Shown here: in pieces, positions 17,671 to 25,419 of the stretch
Layout of the letters: every line of letters begins with the position of its first letter
Position numbering within the stretch: the stretch's first letter is position 1
DNA from: Bradyrhizobium valentinum
Lineage (GTDB): Bacteria > Pseudomonadota > Alphaproteobacteria > Rhizobiales > Xanthobacteraceae
Assembly (NCBI RefSeq): GCF_001440405.1
Contig: NZ_LLXX01000118.1
Span: 116,182 to 180,181, forward strand
DNA: 64,000 nucleotides
Reading direction: 5' to 3'
Made by a program: the position numbers and the translations under genes
The notes under the pieces: model-generated
Databases searched by the model: none
Seen by the model: the letters and a program-made list of their open reading frames with translations, nothing else
Told to the model about the DNA's origin: nothing

Positions 17671-18408
17671 ATGGCGGCTTTGCAACATTCGCTTATCTGC
17701 AAGGGGTGCTGGGAGCAGATGCATGTGCCGGTGCTGATTCGCGGCGTGGCATCGGCGCCGTTTCGTGCATTCGGCATTCGTCCGAGCCGGATGAATCCCA
17801 ACACCTGCACCATCTGCGAACTGATGTTCACGAAGGTGATGCGGGCCCGCAAGATCACCATCGACGCGACCATCATGTTTGCCGATCTGCGCGGCTATAC
17901 CAGCCTGTCGCAGTCGCAATCGCCGGATGCGGTCTCGGGCCTGCTGGACGCGTTCTACGATGAATGCGCCAACGCGATCTGGGAGCACGACGGGCTCCTC
18001 AACAAGACCATCGGCGACGCCGTGATGGCGGTCTTCAATTTTCCCCTGAAGCGGGAAGCCCACGCCAGAAACGCCGTGCTCGCTGCGCGCGAAATCCAGG
18101 CGAACTGGCGCGACCGGCGCGAAGGCCTTGTCGAAGCGCACGGCCTCACCGCAGACGAATTGGGGATCGGCATCGGCATCCATACGGGCGAACTCAGCTT
18201 TGGCGAGTTCGGTCGCTCGCACCGGGATCTGACGGCGATCGGCACCGTCGTCAACACCGCCTCGCGGGCCCAGTCGGTCGCCGAAGCCGACCAGATCCTC
18301 GTGACGAAGGCCGTGTTCGACCGCGCCCAACCTGATTTGAAGGACAGCCCTTCGAAGGCATTTCAGCTCAAGGGATTCGACGTCCCGATCGAGCTTTACA
18401 CGGCCTGA
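17671..18408 (+). CDS. Class III nucleotidyl cyclase with N-terminal four-cysteine module
   Basis: 245 residues. The first 60 residues contain two CxxC pairs (CKGC about residue 11, CTIC about residue 46), suggesting a zinc- or metal-binding module. The C-terminal cyclase domain has IMFADLRGYTSL (first metal Asp), KTIGDAVMAVF (second metal Asp), and DLTAIGTVVNTASR (purine-binding Asp/Thr, catalytic Asn and Arg). All catalytic residues look present, so it is likely an active adenylate cyclase. No membrane segment; cytosolic. The Cys module could respond to redox or metal (inference). Confidence 0.85.
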   Translation: MAALQHSLICKGCWEQMHVPVLIRGVASAPFRAFGIRPSRMNPNTCTICELMFTKVMRARKITIDATIMFADLRGYTSLSQSQSPDAVSGLLDAFYDECANAIWEHDGLLNKTIGDAVMAVFNFPLKREAHARNAVLAAREIQANWRDRREGLVEAHGLTADELGIGIGIHTGELSFGEFGRSHRDLTAIGTVVNTASRAQSVAEADQILVTKAVFDRAQPDLKDSPSKAFQLKGFDVPIELYTA

Positions 18409-18531
18409 CGCAAGCCACCGCCTCTCTTCCCTTGATTGGCACGATCAGCTCCTTTCCCAGTAGTATTTAGACCTCGTAACCTGAGCCTGCTGCCACCATG
18501 ATGTCAGCATCAGGGAATCGCGAAAGACTGC

Positions 18532-19254
18532 ATGGGCTTCCTCTTTGTCCTCATCGTCGGCCTGCTCGCCGGCACCATCTCAGGCATTGTCGGCACGGGC
18601 TCGTCGATCATGCTGATGCCGGTATTGGTTTATCAATACGGTCCGAAGGAGGCCGTGCCGATCATGGCGGTGGCGGCCGTGATGGCGAACTTCTCGCGCA
18701 TTCTCGCCTGGTGGCGCGAGGTCGACTGGCGCGCCTGCCTTGCCTATTCGGCAACTGGGATTCCGGCCGCCGCGCTTGGCGCGCGGACGCTGCTGGCGCT
18801 GCCCTCGCACGCCGTCGATGTCGCGATCGGCCTGTTTCTGATCGCGATGGTGCCGGTGCGGCACTGGCTCGCCCGTCACCAGCTCAAGGCGCAACTTTGG
18901 CACCTTGCGGTGGGTGGCGCCGTCATCGGCTATCTCACGGGCATCGTGGTTTCGACCGGGCCGCTCAGCGTGCCGCTGTTTCTGTTCTACGGGTTGACCA
19001 AAGGCGCCTTCCTCGCCACGGAAGCCGCAAGCTCGCTCGGGCTCTATCTGAGCAAGTCGGTCACGTTCGAACGCTTCGGCGCGCTGACGCCTGATATCGC
19101 GTTGAAAGGCCTGATTGCCGGCTCTTCGCTGATGTTAGGCGCCTTCATCGCCAAACGCTTCGTGCTCCGTCTCAAGCCCGACGTCTTTCGGCTGTTAATG
19201 GATGGCATCATGCTGGCCGCCGGTCTCACCCTGCTGTGGACGGCATTTTCTTAA
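18532..19254 (+). CDS. TSUP (TauE/SafE) family permease
   Basis: 240 residues with about eight hydrophobic segments. The N-terminal FVLIVGLLAGTISGIVGTGSSIMLMPVL and the second-half repeat GGAVIGYLTGIVVSTGPLSVPLFLFYGL are the two internal repeats of this family, which exports or imports sulfite, sulfoacetate or related anions. Single gene with cyclases on both sides, but no sign it shares their operon. The ribosome site is weak. The substrate is not predictable. Confidence 0.82.
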   Translation: MGFLFVLIVGLLAGTISGIVGTGSSIMLMPVLVYQYGPKEAVPIMAVAAVMANFSRILAWWREVDWRACLAYSATGIPAAALGARTLLALPSHAVDVAIGLFLIAMVPVRHWLARHQLKAQLWHLAVGGAVIGYLTGIVVSTGPLSVPLFLFYGLTKGAFLATEAASSLGLYLSKSVTFERFGALTPDIALKGLIAGSSLMLGAFIAKRFVLRLKPDVFRLLMDGIMLAAGLTLLWTAFS

Positions 19255-19401
19255 GGATTCGGCGGAACCCGTCATTCCCCAACGCAGCGTTAATCAAATA
19301 TGACGCCGTCGATCGGTGGTAGCAGGTTCTCAGACGTGCCATCTTGATCGACGATACCGTGCAAGTTGCACGGCCTGACTATCGACTGGGGAGAATGTGT
19401 C

Positions 19402-20805
19402 TTGAGCGTGATGGCGGAAGCGGCTGACGTCCCGTATCTGGGCGACCAGCGAACCGGACGAACCGACGCCCGGCAGGATGCGCTGAAATTCGCGGAAGCT
19501 GCCCTTGTCGACAGCAAGCGTGAAGGACTGCTGCTCGCCGTCCGGGCCCGCTGGGTCGCGCTGGCAATCACTGCCGTTACCCTGCCGATCATCAACCCGA
19601 ACTGGGACGTGATCTATTACGTCCTGATGCTTGGCTTCTTTGCTCTGATCGGCTGGGCCCAACTCAAGGTCGGCAAGGTCGGCCGTTCGCCGCTCGAGGT
19701 TTTCCTGATCATTTGCGACCTTGCGCTGCTGACCTTCCTCAGCGTCGTACCCAATCCATGGAGCGATGTTCACTGGCCAATCGGAATGCAGTTCCGGTTC
19801 GACAGTTTCATCTATTTCTTCATCTTCCTTTCGACCGCCACCCTCGCCTATTCGTGGCGAACGGTTGTCGCTATGGGCGGATGGACTGCTGCCCTGTGGG
19901 CCATTGCCGTCGGTTGGGCGTACCTGCAGCCCGAAAGCCATGCCGCGCTGTCGGAGCGCGTCAGGGAAGCGGTCGGCGCTGATATTCGCCTGTTCGAGAT
20001 CATCGACCCCTCGTCGATCGGCTTCGGCGCACGCTTCCAGCAAGTCATCGTATTCATCATCGTCGCCGCGATCCTGGCGCTGGCGGTGCGCCGTTCGAAT
20101 GCGCTTCTGATCAGCCACGCCGGAATCGAACGTGAGCGCGCCAACCTGGCGCGTTATTTTTCGCCCAATGTCGTCAATGAATTGTCTGGCAATGACGAGC
20201 CGCTGACGCGGGTTCGCACGCAGGACGTCGCGGTATTGTTTGCCGATATCGTGGGATTCACCGCCTACGCCGACGGACGAGACCCGAAAGAGGTCATCGA
20301 TACGCTGCGACAATTCCATGAACGAATGGAAAGAGAAGTGTTCCGGCACGGCGGAACGCTCGACAAGTATCTCGGCGATGGCCTGATGGCGACGTTCGGC
20401 ACGCCGTTCGCCGGCGATTCCGACGCGCTGAACGCCTTACGTTGCGCGAGGGGCATGATCGGCTCGATCGCCGAGTTGAACAGAGAACGCAGCGGTCGCA
20501 ACGAGCCGCCGATCCAGGTCAGCGTCGGATTGCACTATGGCCAGGTCGTGCTGGGAGATATCGGCCTTAACCGGCTCGAATTTGCTGTGATCGGCACCAC
20601 CGTGAATGCGGCGAGCCGGCTTGAGTCACTTACCCGCGAATTCGGATGCGCCATCGTGGTCAGCGACGCGCTAGTGCGGCAGGCCCAGACGGAGTCGAAC
20701 CATTCGAGCGCCGACTTCGCGTTGCTCGTCGAGCAGCCGGCACAGATCATTCGCGGTCTCGAGCAACCGGTCGGCATCTGGACATGTGCCAATGTCGCTT
20801 CCTGA
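19402..20805 (+). CDS. Membrane-anchored class III adenylate cyclase
   Basis: 467 residues if the TTG at 19402 is used, which sits seven bases after GGGGAGA; an ATG at 19411 is the alternative. The N-terminal half has about five or six membrane helices (ALAITAVTLPII ... VIYYVLMLGFFALIGWA ... SFIYFFIFLSTATLAY ... VIVFIIVAAILALAV). A linker (ERERANLARYFSPNVVNEL) leads to the cyclase domain with VLFADIVGFTAYA, YLGDGLMATFG and FAVIGTTVNAASRLE. Metal-binding aspartates and the Asn/Arg pair are present. Predicted to make cAMP in response to a membrane or envelope signal. The gene converges on the tcmP cassette. Confidence 0.88.
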   Translation: MSVMAEAADVPYLGDQRTGRTDARQDALKFAEAALVDSKREGLLLAVRARWVALAITAVTLPIINPNWDVIYYVLMLGFFALIGWAQLKVGKVGRSPLEVFLIICDLALLTFLSVVPNPWSDVHWPIGMQFRFDSFIYFFIFLSTATLAYSWRTVVAMGGWTAALWAIAVGWAYLQPESHAALSERVREAVGADIRLFEIIDPSSIGFGARFQQVIVFIIVAAILALAVRRSNALLISHAGIERERANLARYFSPNVVNELSGNDEPLTRVRTQDVAVLFADIVGFTAYADGRDPKEVIDTLRQFHERMEREVFRHGGTLDKYLGDGLMATFGTPFAGDSDALNALRCARGMIGSIAELNRERSGRNEPPIQVSVGLHYGQVVLGDIGLNRLEFAVIGTTVNAASRLESLTREFGCAIVVSDALVRQAQTESNHSSADFALLVEQPAQIIRGLEQPVGIWTCANVAS

Positions 20806-20845
20806 TGCTCTGAAGCGCGCGATGGATGCATCCGTAAGGTTCGGG

Positions 20846-22102
20846 CTACTTTTTCTTGGCTTGATCGTTGAAAAACATCGGAAAGAAGCTCCGCTGGTTC
20901 TTCATGCGCAGTGTATCACTAATCCTAATCGTGCTGGCCTTGCGACGCTCCCCGCCATCTTCAGTGATAACCTCCAAGTCTGGGTTATCAATAATTGCCG
21001 AATTGATGTCGAGCATGTGCGCAGGCGTCGCGTTGTAGATGCCCGCGTAGAAATCACCAACCCCGATCGTATCGCCGTAATTTGCAATAAACCGTGGAAT
21101 GTCGTCGTGGAGCTGCGCCTTCGCTTCAGCGCGTCCCGCCTCATCGAAGACATATAACATACTATCCGCTTCGCTCGGATCGTAGGCTAGCATGTGAAGT
21201 CCAGAGCGACCGAAGTGCGCCTGAGAGCTGCTATTTTGATGGAGTATATTGTTATACTCTTGGCGAGCGCGTACCGAATTAGCGAAATGAATAAGCCAAT
21301 ACCGCCAACCCTGTGGATTGTGAATTGAGAAAGGGCTGACATAGTCCGCGCATCCGCGGAATGCATCGAATACAATTTTCTCTGCTGCGCCTAGCCAAGC
21401 ATGCTTACTCATCAAGCCGTCTAGTTCCGCAAGCTCTGTGGCTGTAACACCAAACGGCGCGAGTTTCTTGGCCAAAGCTTGAGGGTCAGATTTGTTTAAG
21501 AATGTTACAAGCGTCTCAATACCAAAGGTATAAAAGATTTCTGCTGACGTGAAGGAGGCAATGACGTCTCCAATCGTGTCGATATCAACTTTGCTCGTGC
21601 CACACTGATCTAAATTGAACAGCACATTTTGGTAATTTCCGCTCTCAATCAACGTCTTGATTTCAGGATAAACAACCTCAAACTTCTTTTTGAAGTATTC
21701 AACGCGCACGTGCAACCTCGGCACGCTTTGCGAAATATGCGCAATGAGCGGAGCGACATTATATTTGAGTAGCTCGACCGTCTCAGGGTCGTAGTCATTG
21801 AGAATGAGTAAGCACTCGATGTCTATGGGGGACATCCCTTCGGCCGAACGCTTTACGTTGAAGGCCTCGGCGGCTGCGCGAAGCTCCTCTAAAAAGATCA
21901 AGGGCGAGCCAGGGCTGCCACACTTGTACCTACCACCACCTGCAAAACCATCTACAATCGCGAGCCTAAAGCGAGATTGCTGAGGAAGTTGGCAACGGAC
22001 AGCCAGATACTGTGCGATATACTCGCCTACGACCTTGTGCTTTCGCTTCGAATGCTCTTCGAGCGCTGCGCCAGTCGTCCACGAGATTGGCTTTAGTGAC
22101 AT
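20846..22102 (-). CDS. tcmP: Three-Cys-motif partner protein TcmP
   Basis: 418 residues. The N-terminal half looks like a Rossmann methyltransferase: KHKVVGEYIAQYL, RLAIVDGFAGGGRYKCG (motif I-like), LLILNDYDPETVELL (motif II-like) and VLFNLDQCG (motif IV-like). This pattern, and the neighbouring DUF5131 gene, match the family named three-Cys-motif partner protein, which occurs sporadically beside Gp37/Gp68-type proteins. Biochemistry is unknown; a SAM-dependent nucleic-acid or small-molecule modification is an inference. Base composition is visibly richer in A+T than the flanks. Gap to the upstream partner is 40 bases, so they are one operon. Confidence 0.85.
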   Translation of the reverse strand: MSLKPISWTTGAALEEHSKRKHKVVGEYIAQYLAVRCQLPQQSRFRLAIVDGFAGGGRYKCGSPGSPLIFLEELRAAAEAFNVKRSAEGMSPIDIECLLILNDYDPETVELLKYNVAPLIAHISQSVPRLHVRVEYFKKKFEVVYPEIKTLIESGNYQNVLFNLDQCGTSKVDIDTIGDVIASFTSAEIFYTFGIETLVTFLNKSDPQALAKKLAPFGVTATELAELDGLMSKHAWLGAAEKIVFDAFRGCADYVSPFSIHNPQGWRYWLIHFANSVRARQEYNNILHQNSSSQAHFGRSGLHMLAYDPSEADSMLYVFDEAGRAEAKAQLHDDIPRFIANYGDTIGVGDFYAGIYNATPAHMLDINSAIIDNPDLEVITEDGGERRKASTIRISDTLRMKNQRSFFPMFFNDQAKKK

Positions 22103-22142
22103 TCGCCCCTACCCTCATCTGAATGCAGGTTAGACAACATGA

Positions 22143-22922
22143 TCAGAGAGCCAAACCGCTAATCGGCATCTGGTCCCAAACCTGGTCGCGATAAACACGG
22201 CCGTTGGCTTTTTTGGAACGCCGCTTGTTGTCTTTCCCCCACGTCCCCCATTGCTTAAAGAAGAACGCCGTGCGCTGCCGCACGCATTGATCAAAGATTT
22301 CGTCAATCCACACTTCGCGTATTGGACGAGCTGACCTGCCGCTCTCTCCTCCAACTATAGCCCAATGAATATTGCTCAAGTTGACCTTGCCGACGGCGCC
22401 AATCAACGGCTCAAATGAAATGAAGCGTATCGCAGCAGGAACGACGCGCAGATGGTCCGCGCGTTCAACAACCTCTTCATTTTCGATGCTCGTTCCGAGC
22501 CAGACATTGGGAAGCACGTCTGCGATCTTTTTTTTAACGAGCGCGCCCATTCGCTCCGGGCGCTTCGTCAGAATTTGATAGTGATGATGGGGCGTTGAAC
22601 GCATGACATCCCATACTTTGAGAATGAATGCATCACTGACGCGCTCGTGGAAAAGGTCGCTCATCGAATTAACGAAGATCTTTTTCGGCTTTTTCCATCG
22701 CAATGGGATGTCGAGTGCACTCTGGTCTTCGCGAACCATACCGTTCCAAATTGTGCGCTTGCCGCTGCGACGAGTGAGACCTTTGTATTTTTCGACGTCC
22801 ATAGCCTGCAATCGTCTCGCCATCTCCATGGCGTAACAATTGGTGCAACCGGCGCTCACAATCGTGCATCCCGCAACGGGATTCCAGGTGGCATCAGTCC
22901 ATTCGATCTGTGTTTCGGCCAT
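22143..22922 (-). CDS. DUF5131 / phage Gp37-Gp68 family three-Cys-motif protein
   Basis: 259 residues from ATG 22920-22922, with GGAG upstream. The N-terminus QIEWTDATWNPVAGC..GCTNCYA places three cysteines at residues 19, 26 and 29, an arrangement resembling a radical-SAM cluster. Other family marks are IFVNSMSDLFH, YQILTKRPERM, WLGTSIEN, IRFISFEPLIG, IVGGESG and FFFKQWGTWG. First noted in phages; also found in bacterial accessory regions. Likely catalytic with an Fe-S cluster, but no reaction is established to my knowledge. Lies divergent from radA with 216 bases between starts, and leads the tcmP operon. Confidence 0.85.
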   Translation of the reverse strand: MAETQIEWTDATWNPVAGCTIVSAGCTNCYAMEMARRLQAMDVEKYKGLTRRSGKRTIWNGMVREDQSALDIPLRWKKPKKIFVNSMSDLFHERVSDAFILKVWDVMRSTPHHHYQILTKRPERMGALVKKKIADVLPNVWLGTSIENEEVVERADHLRVVPAAIRFISFEPLIGAVGKVNLSNIHWAIVGGESGRSARPIREVWIDEIFDQCVRQRTAFFFKQWGTWGKDNKRRSKKANGRVYRDQVWDQMPISGLAL

Positions 22923-23006
22923 TGGAGTCTCCGCCTAAGCCTCGTTACGCTGGCGCACAAAATAGCGAAAAGTCCTTACAAAGGATTCAGATCGACTTCC
23001 TTGCCT

Positions 23007-23035
23007 TTGACGCGGTCGCCAAGAAACGCTATAGA
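23007..23035 (+). promoter_or_regulatory. Sigma-70-type promoter for radA
   Basis: TTGACG (23007-23012), exactly 17 bases, then TATAGA (23030-23035). Transcription would start near 23042, about 97 bases before the radA ATG. The match is unusually good for this GC-rich genome. The -10 is overlapped by a LexA-type box. Confidence 0.7.
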
Positions 23036-23048
23036 ACAAAGTAGGAAC
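23034..23048. promoter_or_regulatory. Alphaproteobacterial LexA (SOS) box
   Basis: GAAC-AAAGTAG-GAAC is a perfect GAAC-N7-GAAC direct repeat (GTTC-N7-GTTC on the other strand), the recognised LexA target in Alphaproteobacteria. It overlaps the -10 and start-point region of the radA promoter, an ideal position for repression. It also lies 112 bases upstream of the divergent DUF5131 start, so either or both units might be SOS-controlled. Confidence 0.65.
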
Positions 23049-23138
23049 ACTAAAGTCAAGCCGCCACTCTACTTAAAGATGCATGATTTGAGTCGGCCAA
23101 CTATCCGATATCAGATCGCCCTCAGTGACCGAATCTCC

Positions 23139-24602
23139 ATGGCCAAATCCCCCCTCTCCTTCGTCTGCCAAAACTGCGGTGCGGCTTATAATCGTTGGCA
23201 GGGGAAGTGCGATTCCTGCGGCGAATGGAACACGCTCAGCGAGGAAGACACGACCGGCGCGACCTCGATGCCGGTCTCGATTCGCTCCCGCCGCAGGGGC
23301 CGGACGTTTGCCCTGGAGAGCCTCACCGGCAAGAGCAACGACGCCCCGCGCCTGTCCTCCGGCATGACCGAGCTCGATCGCGTCACCGGCGGCGGCTTTG
23401 TTCGTGGCTCGGTGCTGTTGGTCGGCGGCGACCCTGGCATCGGCAAGTCGACGCTGCTGACACAGGCCACCAGCATGCTGGCCCGTGCCGGGCATCGCGC
23501 GGTCTATATTTCGGGCGAAGAGGCCGTGGCGCAGGTGCGGCTGCGCGCCGAACGGCTGGGATTGGCGGATGCACCGGTACAGCTCGCCGCTGAAACCTCG
23601 GTCGAGGACATCGTCTCGACCCTGTCGGAGGGCGCGGTGCCGCGCCTGATCGTGATCGATTCGATCCAGACCATGTGGACCGACACGGTGGAATCGGCGC
23701 CGGGAACGGTGACGCAGGTCCGTGCCTCGGCGCAGGCGCTCATCCGTTTCGCCAAGAAATCCGGTGCCGCGATCATTCTGGTCGGGCACGTGACAAAGGA
23801 CGGCCAGATCGCGGGTCCTCGCGTCGTCGAGCATATGGTCGACGCTGTGCTGTCGTTCGAGGGCGAAGGCTCGCAGCAATTCCGCATTCTGCGCGCGGTC
23901 AAGAATCGCTTCGGCCCGACCGATGAAATCGGCGTGTTCGAGATGACGGGCCTTGGCCTTCGCGAGGTCTCCAACCCTTCCGAATTGTTCCTTTCTGAAC
24001 GAGACCTGGGTAGCCCGGGCACCGCGGTTTTTGCCGGGATCGAAGGCACCCGCCCCGTTCTGGTGGAATTGCAGGCGTTGGTGGCGCCGACCACGCTCGG
24101 CACCCCGAGGCGGGCCGTGGTGGGCTGGGACCCTAGCCGGCTGTCGATGGTGCTGGCGGTGCTGGAGGCCCATTGTGGGGTCAAACTGTCCGGCTACGAC
24201 GTCTATCTGAACGTGGCGGGAGGCTTGCGGATCCAGGAGCCCGCGGCCGACCTTGCGGCTGCCGCCGCCCTGGTCTCCTCGTTGGTAAATGCTCCGTTAC
24301 CGACAGATGCGGTCTATTTCGGCGAGATTTCGCTATCGGGCGCGGTCCGGCCAGTGGCGCAGACCTCGGCGCGGCTCAAAGAGGCCGCCAAACTCGGGTT
24401 TGGCCGTGCAGTTCTGCCCGAATCGGCCCGTGGCGAGGTCGGCGGCGATGGCGGCCTCGTGCTCAACAGCGTCGGCGGGCTTACCAGCCTGGTCGCCGAA
24501 ATCGCGGCGCGCGGCAGTCCCAGAGGCAACCGGGACACCAATCGCGAGGGTGCGCCGGAGAAAAATGCCACACCGGCGCGATTCCGTCGTGAAAACAGCT
24601 AA
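23139..24602 (+). CDS. radA: DNA repair protein RadA/Sms
   Basis: 487 residues from ATG 23139. N-terminal zinc finger CQNCG..CDSCG (residues 10-27), RecA-like core with Walker A VGGDPGIGKSTLL and the RadA-specific KNRFG motif (RAVKNRFGPTDEIG), then a Lon-like C-terminal domain (GYDVYLNVAGGLRIQEPAADL, FGEISLSGAVRP). RadA is a branch-migration helicase acting with RecA in recombinational repair. An earlier in-frame ATG at 23081 exists, but the family usually starts with the zinc finger within ten residues. Preceded by a strong promoter overlapping a LexA box. Confidence 0.95.
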   Translation: MAKSPLSFVCQNCGAAYNRWQGKCDSCGEWNTLSEEDTTGATSMPVSIRSRRRGRTFALESLTGKSNDAPRLSSGMTELDRVTGGGFVRGSVLLVGGDPGIGKSTLLTQATSMLARAGHRAVYISGEEAVAQVRLRAERLGLADAPVQLAAETSVEDIVSTLSEGAVPRLIVIDSIQTMWTDTVESAPGTVTQVRASAQALIRFAKKSGAAIILVGHVTKDGQIAGPRVVEHMVDAVLSFEGEGSQQFRILRAVKNRFGPTDEIGVFEMTGLGLREVSNPSELFLSERDLGSPGTAVFAGIEGTRPVLVELQALVAPTTLGTPRRAVVGWDPSRLSMVLAVLEAHCGVKLSGYDVYLNVAGGLRIQEPAADLAAAAALVSSLVNAPLPTDAVYFGEISLSGAVRPVAQTSARLKEAAKLGFGRAVLPESARGEVGGDGGLVLNSVGGLTSLVAEIAARGSPRGNRDTNREGAPEKNATPARFRRENS

Positions 24603-24767
24603 AGCGGCGTGACGCGCCCCGCCCTCGCCGCTATACAACGCGCGCGAAAGGCGGGCGGGATGGCGCGATATCCGGCCTTGCGGGATACGCCGTCTGGCCC
24701 TCACTTGGGGTGACCCTGACCCGCCGATTCGCTGCTTGAGAACTTACGAGCGGACCCTGACCAGCCG

Positions 24768-25397
24768 ATGCCGATAACGATACTCGATCTCGTCCTGCTC
24801 TCGGTGATGCTGATTTCGGGCCTGCTCGCCATGGTGCGCGGCTTCATGCGCGAAATCCTGTCGATCGCAGCATGGGGCGCGGCGGCGCTGGTGACGCTTT
24901 ATGCTTTCTCCAAGCTGCTGCCGACCGCCAAGACTTATTTCAATAACGACACGGTCGCGGCCGTGGTGGTGGTGGCCGGCACGTTCATCGGTACCTTGGT
25001 CGTGGTGTCCGTCATCACGGTGCGGATTTCCGACATGATCCTGGATTCCCGGATCGGCGCGCTGGATCGCACGCTCGGCTTCCTGTTTGGCCTCGGCCGC
25101 GGCCTCCTGATCGTGGTGGTCGCCTTCCTGTTCTTTAGCTGGCTTGTCCCTGACAAGCAGCGGCCGGACTGGATCACCGGCGCGAAGTCCCGGGTGGTGC
25201 TGCAGGGAACCGGGGATTGGTTAATGTCGCTCTTGCCGGATGACCCCGAGAACACCATCTTAAAGAGATTCAAGAAGAATAAACCGGAAGACGAGCAAAC
25301 TGACGCCGAGCAGGCAGCTCCTGCGTCCGGCGATGGCTACAGCAAACCTGCCCGCGACAGCCTTAAAAAGCTGATCGAGAAACCCGCGGGCCGCTAA
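24768..25397 (+). CDS. cvpA: CvpA family membrane protein
   Basis: 209 residues, four hydrophobic segments. The CvpA signatures are ILDLVLLSVMLISGLLAMVRGFMREILSI and DRTLGFLFGLGRGLLIVVV. The charged C-terminal tail is cytosolic. In many proteobacteria cvpA lies just upstream of purF, as here (22-base gap), and is named for a colicin V production phenotype in E. coli; the molecular function is not settled. It most likely shares the purF transcript. Confidence 0.93.
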   Translation: MPITILDLVLLSVMLISGLLAMVRGFMREILSIAAWGAAALVTLYAFSKLLPTAKTYFNNDTVAAVVVVAGTFIGTLVVVSVITVRISDMILDSRIGALDRTLGFLFGLGRGLLIVVVAFLFFSWLVPDKQRPDWITGAKSRVVLQGTGDWLMSLLPDDPENTILKRFKKNKPEDEQTDAEQAAPASGDGYSKPARDSLKKLIEKPAGR

Positions 25398-25419
25398 TTC
25401 TGGCCAAAGAAGAGAGGCG

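Noticed and set aside
20824..20833. GGATGCATCC palindrome at the 3' end of the cyclase gene
   Set aside because: Half-site order is inverted relative to the ech operators, and it lies downstream of a gene and not near a promoter.
20806..23138. tcmP cassette considered as part of a prophage or IS element
   Set aside because: No integrase, transposase, tRNA, terminal repeats or target duplication are visible; only composition and isolation suggest acquisition.
24603..24767. Region between radA and cvpA tested for tRNA or small RNA
   Set aside because: No cloverleaf or strong hairpin was found; it appears to be a simple spacer.
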